From positions 25,602 to 89,601 of the forward strand of contig NZ_WHZW01000016.1 of the NCBI RefSeq assembly GCF_010667685.1: a DNA stretch of 64,000 nucleotides. The letters run 5' to 3'. A program made the position numbers and the translations under genes. The DNA is from Bifidobacterium aerophilum (GTDB lineage: Bacteria > Actinomycetota > Actinomycetes > Actinomycetales > Bifidobacteriaceae). Each line of letters opens with the position of its first letter. The stretch's first letter is position 1. Under the pieces are notes generated by a model, which was given only the letters and a program-made list of their open reading frames with translations, had not been told where the DNA came from and ran no database searches. Positions 8,404 through 17,939 of the stretch are shown in pieces.

Positions 8404-10425
8404 TTACTTGCCCTCAGTGCGCCCCTCGATTTGGGGTGTCTGACGGACAATGATCGGGGCCTGCACTCCGGGGGCAGACTGCACATGCACGGTGATCTCA
8501 TAGGATTCCCCCGGACTGAGCAGGAACGTCTTCACGCCAAGGGTCAATCCGTCGTGCACGGTGATGCCATCGAACTGGCTGCCGTCGCTCATCGTCCAGT
8601 CGACCAATCGGCCGCCGGCCGGCGCGTAGACGAACGCCGCGGTCTTGATCTGTCCGTTGGCGATGCCTTCGAGTTGGCTGCCCAACACATACTGCGGCGT
8701 GGACGCCACCTGATCGGCGGTCATCATATTGGTGAGCTTGATGTGCACCGTGTACTGGTTCGCGCCGTTCGCGGCCACCTTGTCGAACTCGGAGGTGACC
8801 TCTCGCTTGAGATACCAGTCCATCTTCGACTGCGTGATGTCGGAGAAATACACGCCGACCTGCGGATCGGACGCCTCGGTGGCGAGCCGGCCGGAAATCA
8901 CCGTCTCCTCCAGCAGCTTCTGCTCGTCCGCATTCGCGCTCCACATCAGGATATGACCCTGCTCGATCGACGCGACGGCAGCCTTCAGGAACGCCTTCGG
9001 ATCATCGGCCTTGTCCATGATGTGCTGGAATGCAAGGCTGGCCGCCTCGCTGAAGAACGCATCCTGCTCGTCCTCGCTTTTCTGCGCATACACGTCGCTC
9101 AGCAGAAACTTCGCGGTGTTCGTGCCGTCGATCACGGTGCCGTCGCTCAGCGTGACGCCGCCGGTCACGGCGAGCATGTTCTGCAGGAACACCGGGTCGA
9201 TGGCGATCACGCCGTCCACCTGCGTGCCGAACCGGGTCTTCCACATGGCGCTGGCGATCTGGCCGGTGCGCGGGAAATCGGGCGTGAAGTTCACGTCCTG
9301 CGCCACGCGGCCGAGCTTGTCGGTGAACAGCGACCGTTCCTCGGCGGTCAGGTCGATGACCGGCTGATCGAACCAGGTCGGGGTCACGTCGGTGTCCGCG
9401 ACGAACTCGTGCATCTCGACCTTGCCGCCGGTCACGGTCATCGTGCCCCACGATCCCGGCAGGCCGCCGGACGGTCGGATCTCGGAATTCGTCTGCGCGA
9501 GAATCAGATACGTGCGCGACTGCCCGTCCGTGGAGAACATGCTCGGCGCGATCTGCGCGAACACGGACGCGTTATGCACCGTGGTGTCGACCGTGGCGAG
9601 GTACTCCTTGGCCTTGCTCATCGCTTCGGCGATCTGCTGGATATGCGGCGTGGGCGCGGCGACGACGGACTGGTTCGCATGATCGATGACCGTGTCTGCC
9701 TGTTTGAGACCTTCGGCGGCCTGCGTCATACCGGGCATGCTGACCGTACCGTTCTGCACGGTGACGTCGCCCAGCGCACCGATCGCGTTCGTCAGCGCGG
9801 GCAGTCCCTGCGACGAAATGTTCTCCATTGCGGTGACGGCCGTGCGCACCGCAGTGATGTCGTCGCCGATGTACGGGACGCGCGCGGCGACCGCCCACAG
9901 CACGGAACTGGTCTGCCGGTAGGCATTATTGACATGGCCGGAAAATTCGCTGACCTGTGCGTTGAGTTTGGCGGAGTCGCCACCGAGCAGCGTTTCCTGC
10001 ATGCCACTGGCGGAGGCGACCGCCTGCTGGAGCTCGTTCTTCGTTTTCATGGCGGACACGCCGAACCACGCGCTGAGCGCGACGAGGATAAGCAGAAGCA
10101 CGCCGAGCCCGATGAGGATGCGCTTGCGCCGGCGACGGCGCTTGATGCGGCGAATATGCTGCGGGCTCATCCGGCGACGGTGACGGCGGGAAACCGGCGC
10201 GGCTTCACCGGCATCGCCGGCACCACCGGACTCCCCTGCTCCGACGCCGTCCCCGCTCGCGCCACCATCGTCCTCGGCGGTCATGAAATCGAATCCTTCG
10301 ACCGGCGTGCCGGAGAAGTCGCCGAACGCATCGTTGCCAGGCAACGCGCTGCCGGACGATGCCGCATCGGCCGACACGCGGCCGGTCATCTCATCATTCG
10401 TGTTGTCGGACGGGTTCTCTGCCAC
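8404..10425 (-). CDS. DUF4012 membrane-anchored protein of the EPS cluster
   Basis: A 673-residue protein with an acidic, Gly/Ala/Ser-rich cytoplasmic N-terminus (1-78), a highly basic stretch (about 79-102) and one membrane segment (about 103-121). The remainder is extracytoplasmic and matches my recollection of the DUF4012 family (for example LAQTNSEIRPSGGLPGSWG). Members are common in actinobacterial EPS clusters, but no biochemical role is established. It sits between the priming transferase and the tyrosine kinase, so a role in polymer assembly or attachment at the cell surface is an inference. Confidence 0.8.
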   Translation of the reverse strand: MAENPSDNTNDEMTGRVSADAASSGSALPGNDAFGDFSGTPVEGFDFMTAEDDGGASGDGVGAGESGGAGDAGEAAPVSRRHRRRMSPQHIRRIKRRRRRKRILIGLGVLLLILVALSAWFGVSAMKTKNELQQAVASASGMQETLLGGDSAKLNAQVSEFSGHVNNAYRQTSSVLWAVAARVPYIGDDITAVRTAVTAMENISSQGLPALTNAIGALGDVTVQNGTVSMPGMTQAAEGLKQADTVIDHANQSVVAAPTPHIQQIAEAMSKAKEYLATVDTTVHNASVFAQIAPSMFSTDGQSRTYLILAQTNSEIRPSGGLPGSWGTMTVTGGKVEMHEFVADTDVTPTWFDQPVIDLTAEERSLFTDKLGRVAQDVNFTPDFPRTGQIASAMWKTRFGTQVDGVIAIDPVFLQNMLAVTGGVTLSDGTVIDGTNTAKFLLSDVYAQKSEDEQDAFFSEAASLAFQHIMDKADDPKAFLKAAVASIEQGHILMWSANADEQKLLEETVISGRLATEASDPQVGVYFSDITQSKMDWYLKREVTSEFDKVAANGANQYTVHIKLTNMMTADQVASTPQYVLGSQLEGIANGQIKTAAFVYAPAGGRLVDWTMSDGSQFDGITVHDGLTLGVKTFLLSPGESYEITVHVQSAPGVQAPIIVRQTPQIEGRTEGK

Positions 10426-10533
10426 GGATGACCACCGTTTCCTTCCCGATCAGGCCGGAAGACCGTCCGGCCAAGGTCGCTCAAACACACGGAATATCGG
10501 GTTTTAGTGTAATAGAGGGGTGCGAGATAGGGG

Positions 10534-12267
10534 TTAATACGCGCCCTTGTGCCCGAGCACGGCACCGACCGTGCGGAAGACGTAGATGATGTCCCCGCCG
10601 ATCGACCAGTTCTGCACGTAGGAGACGTCGAGCTGCTCGCTCTCTTCGGCGTTGAGATCCGACCGTCCGGACACCTGCCACGGGCCGGTGATGCCGGGTT
10701 TGACGAACATGCGGGTCGCGTAGATCTGATCGTACCTCGCGTATTCCTCCGGCAGCGGCGGCCGCGGGCCGACCACGGACATGTCGCCGCGCAGCACGTT
10801 GAAGAACTGCGGCAGCTCGTCCACCGAGAACCGACGGGTGAACTTGCCGACCTTGGTGATGCGCGGATCGTCCTTCATCTTGAAGATGAAGCGGTCCGTC
10901 TGGCCGGTCTCCTGCGCGAGTTTCGCCTTCAGCGCGTCGGCGTTGATGACCATCGAACGGAATTTGAGCATTTCGAACGGCTTGCCGCGCAGGCCGATGC
11001 GCTTCTGCTTGTAGAAGATCGGACCGTTGTCGTCAAGCTTGATGGCGATGGCCACGCCGATCATCAGCGGGGACGTGAGCACGATCAGCAGGGACGATAC
11101 GACAATGTCGAACAGTCGCTTGAGGATCCGCGTCGTCACGCCGTACTGCGCAAGGCTGATCGTCAGGATGTTGATGCCGCGCAGGGTGCGCATGGACAGC
11201 TGATGACCGGCGATGTCGGCGGCGGAGGTGAGCAGCGCGATCTCCAGGCCGATCGACTCGATGCCGATCGAGAACGCCGCGAAATTGTCGGAATCACGAT
11301 GGAGCACGTCGGTCACCATCACGGTCTGCGCCTTCATGCGCACCGCGGTTTCCGCCAGACGGTCGTCGTAATCGATGACCGGCAGATCGGAGACATCCCA
11401 CACGGACGCCAGTTCGTCCAGTTCGGCATCGGTCAGCCGCGCGGATTCCACGGCACCGATCGTCGGATTCTCGGCGATCGGGCAGATGGCGACCGGCTTG
11501 TAGTTGAGCTGCTGACGGTCCTCGAGGAAACGCAGCGTATGCGCGATGCCCTGCGGCGAGCCGACGACGATCGTGGCGTACGTGTACGCGCCCTTGCTGC
11601 GGTCATGGATGATCACGGCGCGCGACAGCATGCGTTCGGCGATCGTCAGCACGCAGGAGAACAGGATCATCATCGTGACGGTGAACAGCGGCACGTCGAC
11701 GCGGAAGACGTAGTTCACCGCGCACAGCACGATCCAGCTGATGGCCGCCGCCTTGATGATCAGAGGTACGAGCTGATAGCCGTCGCCCATGATGTGACGA
11801 TGGTATATGCCGACGCGCCACAGGCAGAACGCCCACGCGCATGCGCCGACGACCAGATACAGCGTCGTGTCGAACGCCGGCAGGTCGATGAACGTGGCCA
11901 GATCCCCATGCTTGAACCACAGCAGCGCCGTGGCGGAGCCGACGATGAACATCGCCGTGTCACACAGCAACAACGCCAGATTGAGGAAGAACCGCCAGTA
12001 TTGAACGCGGCTGTACTGGTTGGAGCGCAGATCGGTCAACAGACGGGACGGCTCTGGGGATTTACGGGAAGCTCGCTCTCCGCCGGTTTCGAATGAGACG
12101 CTATCCGATGTACCGCTCACCGTGCGGCCCATTCCCTTCTCACTGGCCGCGGTGTTGCCGGGCTCAGTCTGTACCGATGCCATCCAGCTCTTCTCCCGTT
12201 TCGATCCCTTGGATGAATACCGGCTCACGATCGCGGCCATCGGAACGAAACGACCCTCTTTCCGCAT
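10534..12267 (-). CDS. EPS priming sugar transferase (polyprenyl glycosylphosphotransferase)
   Basis: Transfers a sugar-1-phosphate from a UDP-sugar to undecaprenyl phosphate, the first step of the repeat unit. The 577-residue protein has four membrane segments (about 95-215), a CoA-binding-like Rossmann domain and a fifth membrane segment near KRLFDIVVSSLLIVLTSPLM. The C-terminal catalytic domain contains KFRSMV, DELPQFFNVLRGDMSVVGPR and the end PGITGPWQVSGRS. This is the first gene of the EPS operon and diverges from the MFS gene. The start at 12267 is uncertain: an ATG at 12183 has a better ribosome-binding site (GGGAGAAGAG) and loses only 28 unconserved residues. The sugar added first is not known. 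Confidence 0.9.
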   Translation of the reverse strand: MRKEGRFVPMAAIVSRYSSKGSKREKSWMASVQTEPGNTAASEKGMGRTVSGTSDSVSFETGGERASRKSPEPSRLLTDLRSNQYSRVQYWRFFLNLALLLCDTAMFIVGSATALLWFKHGDLATFIDLPAFDTTLYLVVGACAWAFCLWRVGIYHRHIMGDGYQLVPLIIKAAAISWIVLCAVNYVFRVDVPLFTVTMMILFSCVLTIAERMLSRAVIIHDRSKGAYTYATIVVGSPQGIAHTLRFLEDRQQLNYKPVAICPIAENPTIGAVESARLTDAELDELASVWDVSDLPVIDYDDRLAETAVRMKAQTVMVTDVLHRDSDNFAAFSIGIESIGLEIALLTSAADIAGHQLSMRTLRGINILTISLAQYGVTTRILKRLFDIVVSSLLIVLTSPLMIGVAIAIKLDDNGPIFYKQKRIGLRGKPFEMLKFRSMVINADALKAKLAQETGQTDRFIFKMKDDPRITKVGKFTRRFSVDELPQFFNVLRGDMSVVGPRPPLPEEYARYDQIYATRMFVKPGITGPWQVSGRSDLNAEESEQLDVSYVQNWSIGGDIIYVFRTVGAVLGHKGAY

Positions 12268-12537
12268 ACGTCCGACACGGCACGATCATGACCCCTTTAC
12301 ACCATAGTTCCAAGGGGGTATATTCGCCAAATTTCGGGGCAGTGACAGTTCGCAGTTCGATCAGGCCGCAGCTCCCGCGCGAACCGGCAATGCGGGACGA
12401 CGAATATTGTTGATTCGGATTCGACGCATGGTCCACGCTCGCGTCCACGGCGAGCGCCGCCCATCAAACGGACATTGCCCATATATAGGTATAGGATGTT
12501 GGGGTTTTGATCGGCGGTTTCGGGAAGAATGTGATGC
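12268..12537. other. Divergent intergenic region upstream of the EPS operon and MFS gene
   Basis: This 270-base gap must hold the promoters of the EPS operon (leftward) and the MFS exporter (rightward). It is locally AT-rich at 12300-12335 and at 12478-12510, where TATAGGAT-like -10 sequences occur. I could not pair either with a convincing -35 box, and I see no clear operator palindrome. Confidence 0.4.
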
Positions 12538-14259
12538 ATGGGATCGATGAGGCGCAATAACGGGATTGACGGACAGACCGAGGGTACGGGAGTGGGGAAC
12601 ATGAGGCTCAGCACGCGCGGCAAGGCCGGCTCACGAGCCGACCGCGCCCGCGCGCTCACCCGCGACGAAACCTACGTCAACGGGCATCTGACGCGCGTGG
12701 CGTTCACGTCGATCGCGATCCTCACGTTCATCACGTTCGTCGGCAATTTCACGCAGCTGCAGCTGAGCGCCGCACTGCCGACGATCGTCTCGGAATTCGG
12801 CATCTCCGTGACCACGGGCCAGTGGCTCACGTCGATCTTCCAGCTCGTCATGGGCGTGATGGTTCCGCTCACCGCCTATCTGACCCGCCGCTTCTCCACC
12901 CGCCAGATCGTGATCGTCTCGATGGTCGTGTTCACGATCGGTTCATTGCTGGCGTGGGTCGGCACGTCCTTCCTCGTCGTGTTGCTCGGCCGACTGCTCG
13001 AAGCGATCGGCACCGGCGTGATGTGGCCGGTCCTCCAGATCACCGTGTTCTCCATTTACCCGCTCTCCCGCCGAGGCATGGCCATGGGCACGGTCGGCAT
13101 GGCCATGAGCGTTGCCCCGGCCATCGGCCCCACCATCGGCGGGTGGCAGACGGATGCGAACGGCTGGCGCTCGATCTTCCTGACCCTGACCGTGATCGGC
13201 GTGGTCTCGCTGCTGCTGGCCATCTTCGGCCTGCATAACTTCGGCGAGCATGATCCGGACGCGCATGCGGACTTCTTTTCGGTGGGCTTGTCGGTGATCG
13301 GCTTCGGCGGTCTCATGTTCGGGTTCACGAACATCGAGGCGTACCCGTTCACGCATCCGATGGTGTGGGGCGCGGTGCTGATCGGCCTGGCGGGCATCGT
13401 GTGGTTCGTGATGCGGCAGGTGCGCGGGGCACGGGCGTCTAACGCGGCGAAGGCCGACGCCAACGGAACCAGTACCAACGCGAACACCGACACCGACAAG
13501 GCAGTGCCGACCACCGACCGTGAGTCCACCGATACGACCGACCGCAAACTTCCCAATCCCCCGCTGCTCGACCTCGGCGTCCTGAAGAACCGCAGCTTCA
13601 CGGTCGGCACGATCTGCGCGGCGCTGAGCTTCTTCGCGTTCAGCTCGATCATGGTCATCATGCCGTTGTATATCCAGAACGACCGCGGCTATTCGGCCAC
13701 GATCAGCGGCTTGGTGATGATGCCCGGCGCGTTCGGTATGTGCATCTCGCAGTTCTTCGGCGGCAAGCTGCTCGACCGGCTCGGGGCTCGCCCCGTCGCG
13801 ATCACCGGCACCGGCATCCTCCTGTTCGGTACCGTCATGATGAGCCTGATCGACCGCGATACGTGGATTTGGTGGGTGTCCATCTGGCAGTTCGTCCGGC
13901 AGATCGGTATGGGCTTCATCATCATGCCGATCACCACATGGTCGCTCAACTGCCTCGACCACAGCGAGGTGTCCGCCGGTTCGGCCGTCACCAACACGGT
14001 GCGTCAGATCGCCGGCGCGATCGGCGCCCCGGTGCTGGTCATCCTCATGGAAACGCTGATGCAGGTGCATGGCGACAACGCGATCGATGCGAGCATCTTC
14101 GGCACGCAGTGGACGCTGCGCGTGAGCGCGTTCCTCGTGTTCGTCCAGATGCTCATCGTGATCTTCGGCGTCAAGGGCGCCGGCGCCGGTTCCTCGCACG
14201 AGGCGGCGCAGAAGGCCGTGGCGCACTTTCGCGAGGCGCGCGCCGCCCGCACGAGGTAA
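12538..14259 (+). CDS. MFS drug exporter, DHA2 (EmrB/QacA) type
   Basis: A 573-residue transporter with about 14 predicted membrane segments, the layout of the DHA2 branch of the major facilitator superfamily. The segment ending GVMWPVLQITVFSIYPLSRR and the following MGTVGMAMSVAPAIGPTIGG correspond to the family motif C region of helix 5. A long hydrophilic linker of low complexity (about 300-340, rich in Thr, Asp, Asn and Ala) joins the halves. Such proteins export cationic drugs or metabolites using the proton gradient; the substrate is unknown. An ATG at 12601 is an alternative start with a purine-rich site before it. Confidence 0.85.
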   Translation: MGSMRRNNGIDGQTEGTGVGNMRLSTRGKAGSRADRARALTRDETYVNGHLTRVAFTSIAILTFITFVGNFTQLQLSAALPTIVSEFGISVTTGQWLTSIFQLVMGVMVPLTAYLTRRFSTRQIVIVSMVVFTIGSLLAWVGTSFLVVLLGRLLEAIGTGVMWPVLQITVFSIYPLSRRGMAMGTVGMAMSVAPAIGPTIGGWQTDANGWRSIFLTLTVIGVVSLLLAIFGLHNFGEHDPDAHADFFSVGLSVIGFGGLMFGFTNIEAYPFTHPMVWGAVLIGLAGIVWFVMRQVRGARASNAAKADANGTSTNANTDTDKAVPTTDRESTDTTDRKLPNPPLLDLGVLKNRSFTVGTICAALSFFAFSSIMVIMPLYIQNDRGYSATISGLVMMPGAFGMCISQFFGGKLLDRLGARPVAITGTGILLFGTVMMSLIDRDTWIWWVSIWQFVRQIGMGFIIMPITTWSLNCLDHSEVSAGSAVTNTVRQIAGAIGAPVLVILMETLMQVHGDNAIDASIFGTQWTLRVSAFLVFVQMLIVIFGVKGAGAGSSHEAAQKAVAHFREARAARTR

Positions 14260-14273
14260 GGGCAAACCTTTTC

Positions 14274-14456
14274 GCAAACTTTGAGGCAGTTTTACCGCTC
14301 CGCGCAGGTCGTTCTGCAAACTTTGAGGCAGCTCCATCCCCCATTACGCCCGAATCAAACCGAAATTGATGTCAAAACAGGCGGGGTTCGTGGTTCAACT
14401 GCCTCAACGTTTGGAGAAAGACCCATACGCGCGTGAGATTCTGCCTCAAAGTTCGC
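14274..14456. repeat. Inverted repeat array between convergent genes (word GCAAACTTTGAGGCAG)
   Basis: The 16-base word GCAAACTTTGAGGCAG occurs exactly at 14274-14289 and 14316-14331. Its reverse complement occurs with small changes at 14399-14413 and 14441-14456. The block fills the 233-base gap between the ends of the converging MFS and NRAMP genes. It can fold into long stems and may act as a two-way terminator or be a palindromic repeat element. Confidence 0.8.
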
Positions 14457-14492
14457 CAAAAGCCCCAGCGCGACCTTGAACGCCCCAGCTCG

Positions 14493-15845
14493 TCACGCCT
14501 TGCCGAGCACCGTCAGCACGATCAGCAGCACGTTCAGCGCCACGATCAGCGCCGCCACGCAGATGAAGATCACATGCTTGACGGTTCCGTCCACATACTC
14601 TCCCATCAGCTTCCTGTCATGCGTGTATCGCATGAGCGGGATGATCGCGAACGGGATGCCGATCGACAGGATCACCTGGCCGACAACCAGCGCCTGTGTC
14701 GGATTCGGCGCGAACCACAGCACGATCAGCGCCGGCACGAGCGTGACCACACGGCACGCCCACATCGGGGCCTTGATGCGCAGCAGCCCGTGCATGATCT
14801 CCGAACCCGCATACGTGCCGACCGACGTGGAGCTCAGCGAGGACGCGAGCAGGCCGATCGAGAAGATCGTACCGACCACCGGGCCAAGCACGCTGACGAT
14901 CGCATGCTGCGCGCCCTCGATCGAATCGGTGCCCTTCATGCCGTACAACGAGTTCGCGGCGATGATGAGCAGCGACACGTTCACCGAACCGGCCAGCAAC
15001 AACGCCCACGCCACGTCGATCTTCGAGCCGTGCAACAGCTGACGCACGGTCGGCTTCTTCTCCCCCGGCGCATAATGGTCGTTGACCAGCGTCGAATGCA
15101 GGTAGATCGCGTGCGGCATGACGGTCGCGCCCAGCATCGACGTGGCCATGAGCACCGAATCGGTGGTTGTGAAGTGCGGGATCAGCCCGCCGAACACGGC
15201 CGCGGGATCCGGCGGCGCGATGAACAGGCCGAAGATGAAGCCGAACGTGATGACCAGCAGCAGCGCGATCACGATCTTCTCGAACAGGCGATGCGTTTTG
15301 CCGCCTTGGAACCACAGCAGCACCGTGGAGATGGCGCCGATCACGAGGCCGCCCATGAACAGCGAGATGCCGAACAGCAGGTTCAGTGCGATCGCGCCGC
15401 CGATCACCTCGGCCAGGTCGGTGGCGATGGCGATGACCTCGGCCTGCATGAAGAACATGAACCGGCCCGCGTCGCTCATGCGTTCGCCGAGCAGTTCCGG
15501 CAGTGATTTGCCCGTGACGATGCCGAGTTTCGCGGACTGGTACTGGATGAGCACCGACATCGCGTTCGCCAGCACCAGCACCCATACGAGCAGGTATCCG
15601 TAACGCGCGCCCGAGGTGATGTTGGCGGCCACGTTGCCCGGATCGACGTAGGCGACGGCGGCGACGAACGCCGGTCCGAGAATGGACGCGAGCGCGTGTC
15701 CCTTGCGTCCGTTGGCTCGCTGATGACCGCGGATGCGTTCCCCCTCCGCGGCGTGTGCGCGTTCGATCTCCAGTTCGGCGGCCGACCGCTCGACGGGATT
15801 CATGGGCATTGTTTCGACTGTGCTGTGTGCGTTGTTCTCTTCCAT
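14493..15845 (-). CDS. mntH: NRAMP-family divalent metal (Mn/Fe) transporter
   Basis: About 450 residues with eleven predicted membrane segments. The metal-site helix 1 motif is in AYVDPGNVAANITSGARYGY (DPGN), and the helix 6 motif MPHAIYLHS is intact. These residues coordinate the metal in proton-coupled Mn2+/Fe2+ uptake proteins. Start is set at the ATG at 15845 (MEENNAHS); an ATG three codons upstream is also open. It stands alone and converges with the MFS gene. No MntR-type operator is obvious upstream. Confidence 0.92.
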   Translation of the reverse strand: MEENNAHSTVETMPMNPVERSAAELEIERAHAAEGERIRGHQRANGRKGHALASILGPAFVAAVAYVDPGNVAANITSGARYGYLLVWVLVLANAMSVLIQYQSAKLGIVTGKSLPELLGERMSDAGRFMFFMQAEVIAIATDLAEVIGGAIALNLLFGISLFMGGLVIGAISTVLLWFQGGKTHRLFEKIVIALLLVITFGFIFGLFIAPPDPAAVFGGLIPHFTTTDSVLMATSMLGATVMPHAIYLHSTLVNDHYAPGEKKPTVRQLLHGSKIDVAWALLLAGSVNVSLLIIAANSLYGMKGTDSIEGAQHAIVSVLGPVVGTIFSIGLLASSLSSTSVGTYAGSEIMHGLLRIKAPMWACRVVTLVPALIVLWFAPNPTQALVVGQVILSIGIPFAIIPLMRYTHDRKLMGEYVDGTVKHVIFICVAALIVALNVLLIVLTVLGKA

Positions 15846-15960
15846 ACCGCGCACCGTTATAGACCGGGCATGTTACATGCGTCCACACATGCGTCCGTGT
15901 GCGGTCGGTGTTCGCCGGAAGCGCGATATCGACGGCGCACATACGACAACGCGTATCCGG

Positions 15961-16791
15961 CTACGGCAGCGGTTCGCCCGGGCATGCGGCGAGCACCGAC
16001 TGCATGGCCCGTTGCTCGCGCGAGGTGACCGTGAGTCCGTACGCGGCTTTCACCGCTATCTGCCGGGCGACGTACCGGCATCGGTAGTCGCCGTTCGTGG
16101 GCAGCCAGTATGCGGCGGAGGCCGATCCTTTCTCCTGATTGGCCGGCCCGTCCACCGCCAGCAGGTTGGCGAGGTCGTTGCCGAACCGGTATCGCGTCGC
16201 GGTATCCCAGTCTCGGGCGCCTGACTGCCATGCGTTTTCCAGGGCGACGACGTGGTCGATCTGCACGGCGGAGCTGGTGCGTGCGCCGCGCACGAACCGG
16301 ATGGTCCGACCGGTGTACGGGTCGTCGAGTGTGCCGGATCGGACCGCGCAACCGCCGGCCGTCACGTATCGCACGTCGGTCAGGTCGCGGGCGAGCACGT
16401 CTTCGCGCACGTCGCAGCCGTTTCCGTCGTCATCGGTGGCGCGGTAGCCGAACAGGCTGCGGTCGTAGCCGGACCGGTCGGGATCGTCGTCGATCACGAG
16501 CCGGCTGAGCGCGTCGGCGGCCGGACCGCCCGCCGCGTAGTCGCCGGTGATCCGGCCGACGGTCGGGCTGACGTTCGGCAGTCCGACGCCCAGTCCTATG
16601 CCGCACGCAACGGCGAGCGCCAGCAGGATCAGCGCACGTCCGGCTGGACCGGACGGGTCGAATCGGCGGCGCGGGAAATGGGAACGGTCACGGCCAGCGG
16701 CATAACGCGACGGCCGCACACCCGGATGGGCATGCGGCCGTGCGGCACGTCGGTCAGTTCGCGTGCGGTGGGTTCGGTGTCCGTCGGTCAT
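15961..16791 (-). CDS. Membrane-anchored or secreted HNH nuclease (DUF1524/GmrSD C-terminal type)
   Basis: 276 residues. A basic, Arg-rich N-terminus is followed by one hydrophobic segment (about 51-70, RALILLALAVACGIGLGVGL), so the rest is probably outside the cell. The C-terminal domain carries the HNH motif in QIDHVVALENAWQSGA and then NDLANLLAVDGPANQEKG and YRCRYVARQIAVK, as in small secreted actinobacterial nucleases of the DUF1524 group. A role in extracellular DNA degradation is inferred from the family. It follows the aldo/keto reductase by 21 bases on the same strand. The start is uncertain within the Arg-rich region. Confidence 0.8.
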   Translation of the reverse strand: MTDGHRTHRTRTDRRAARPHAHPGVRPSRYAAGRDRSHFPRRRFDPSGPAGRALILLALAVACGIGLGVGLPNVSPTVGRITGDYAAGGPAADALSRLVIDDDPDRSGYDRSLFGYRATDDDGNGCDVREDVLARDLTDVRYVTAGGCAVRSGTLDDPYTGRTIRFVRGARTSSAVQIDHVVALENAWQSGARDWDTATRYRFGNDLANLLAVDGPANQEKGSASAAYWLPTNGDYRCRYVARQIAVKAAYGLTVTSREQRAMQSVLAACPGEPLP

Positions 16792-16812
16792 GGGCGGCGC
16801 CGTGAGCCGTCA

Positions 16813-17697
16813 TCACGCGTAGGTGAAGGTGAGCGGGTCGTGGCCGGCGCGCTTCGGGCCGTCGAGCGCGTCGATGGCGGCGTGTTCCTCGGGGAACAGC
16901 GTGAAGCCGAACACGTCGAGGTTCTGCTTCTGGCGTTCGGCGTGCACCGACTTGGGGATGATGATCGTGCCGTTTTCGATGTGCCAGCGCAGGATCACCT
17001 GGGCAGGGCTCACGTTGTGCGCGTCGGCGATCTTGGCGATAACGCCGTTGCCGGCGTTGAGGTCGGCGCCGCGGGCCATCGGCGAGTATGCTTCGACGGC
17101 GATGCCGTGTTCCTTGCAGAAGGCGACCACGTCGCGCTGCTGCCAGGTCGGGTGCAGTTCGATCTGGTTGACCGCCGGCCATTCGCCGGTTTCGTCGTGC
17201 AGTCGCTGGAGGTGTTCGGGCAGGAAGTTGCACACGCCGAGCGTCTTCACGCGGCCGTCCGCGCGCAGCTTGGCGAGCGCTTTCCACGTGTCGCCGCTGC
17301 GCCAGTTGAACGGGGTCGGCCAGTGGATCATGTACATGTCGACGTAGTCGACCTGCAGCAGTTTGAGCGAGTCGTCGAATGCGCGCAACGCGGAGTCGTA
17401 GCCCTGTTGGGAGTCGCGCAGCTTGGTCGTCAGCCAGAGCTTGCCGCGCTGCTCGCCCGTGTTGTATCCGGTCGCGGCGAGCGCGCGGCCCAGACCGCCT
17501 TCGTTGTTGTATCCGGCCGCGCCGTCGATGTGGCGGTATCCGGCGGACAGTGCGGATTCGACGACCGGCTCGACGGCATCGTCGTCGATGCGCAGGATGC
17601 CGAGTCCGATCTGCGGGATCGCATTGCCGTCGTTCAGCGCGATGTCCGGCACGGTCGCCGCGGCGGCAGCGGCGGCGAGATCACTGGTTTCCAGCAT
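16813..17697 (-). CDS. Aldo/keto reductase
   Basis: 294 residues from the ATG at 17697, which has a strong AGGAGG site. The frame is open 52 codons further upstream, but that stretch has no ribosome-binding site and crosses the divergent promoter. The family signatures are visible: GYRHIDGAAGYNNEGGLGRAL (catalytic Asp and Tyr), VDYVDMYMIHWPTPF, and the C-terminal IIIPKSVHAERQKQNLDVFG that binds NADPH. It would reduce aldehydes or keto compounds, as 2,5-diketogluconate reductase-type enzymes do; the natural substrate is not known. It is divergent from a sugar acetyltransferase. Confidence 0.9.
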   Translation of the reverse strand: MLETSDLAAAAAAATVPDIALNDGNAIPQIGLGILRIDDDAVEPVVESALSAGYRHIDGAAGYNNEGGLGRALAATGYNTGEQRGKLWLTTKLRDSQQGYDSALRAFDDSLKLLQVDYVDMYMIHWPTPFNWRSGDTWKALAKLRADGRVKTLGVCNFLPEHLQRLHDETGEWPAVNQIELHPTWQQRDVVAFCKEHGIAVEAYSPMARGADLNAGNGVIAKIADAHNVSPAQVILRWHIENGTIIIPKSVHAERQKQNLDVFGFTLFPEEHAAIDALDGPKRAGHDPLTFTYA

Positions 17698-17832
17698 GGC
17701 AAACCTCCTGACGAATTGATTCCTGTGCTCAACAATACACGGATGCGGCATCGTCGTGGGCCATGATCGCCACGCCGCGAAACCCGGTCGCGGACATGCT
17801 TCCGCGTGACACGGTCTTGTGGACGGACCGAC

Positions 17833-17860
17833 TTGATATGTACGTTCGTACACCTATACT
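17833..17860 (+). promoter_or_regulatory. Promoter with palindromic operator between -35 and -10
   Basis: TTGATA (17833-17838) and TATACT (17855-17860) are spaced 16 bases apart, facing the acetyltransferase gene. The spacer contains the dyad TGTACGTTCGTACA (17839-17852, two 6-base arms and a 2-base centre). An operator in this position would block RNA polymerase directly. No TetR- or MarR-type regulator is encoded next to it. Confidence 0.65.
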
Positions 17861-17939
17861 GGAGCGCCGTATGCCGGTTTTGGCGCCGCTCAGGCACCGA
17901 GCCCGGCAACCGTTTCCGACTTCCAGCAAAGGAGCCTCC

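Noticed and set aside
8383..10431. 682-codon plus-strand open frame opposite the DUF4012 gene
   Set aside because: Long antisense frames are expected in GC-rich genes. The product is Arg/His/Gly-rich with no domain or ribosome-binding site, while the minus strand has a clear family protein.
10549..12096. 515-codon plus-strand frame opposite the priming transferase
   Set aside because: Composition (His, Arg, Asp, Gln rich) is typical of an antisense shadow, and the minus-strand protein has intact catalytic motifs.
17698..17853. N-terminal extension of the aldo/keto reductase
   Set aside because: The extended frame has no ribosome-binding site and overlaps the divergent promoter; the ATG at 17697 has a perfect AGGAGG.
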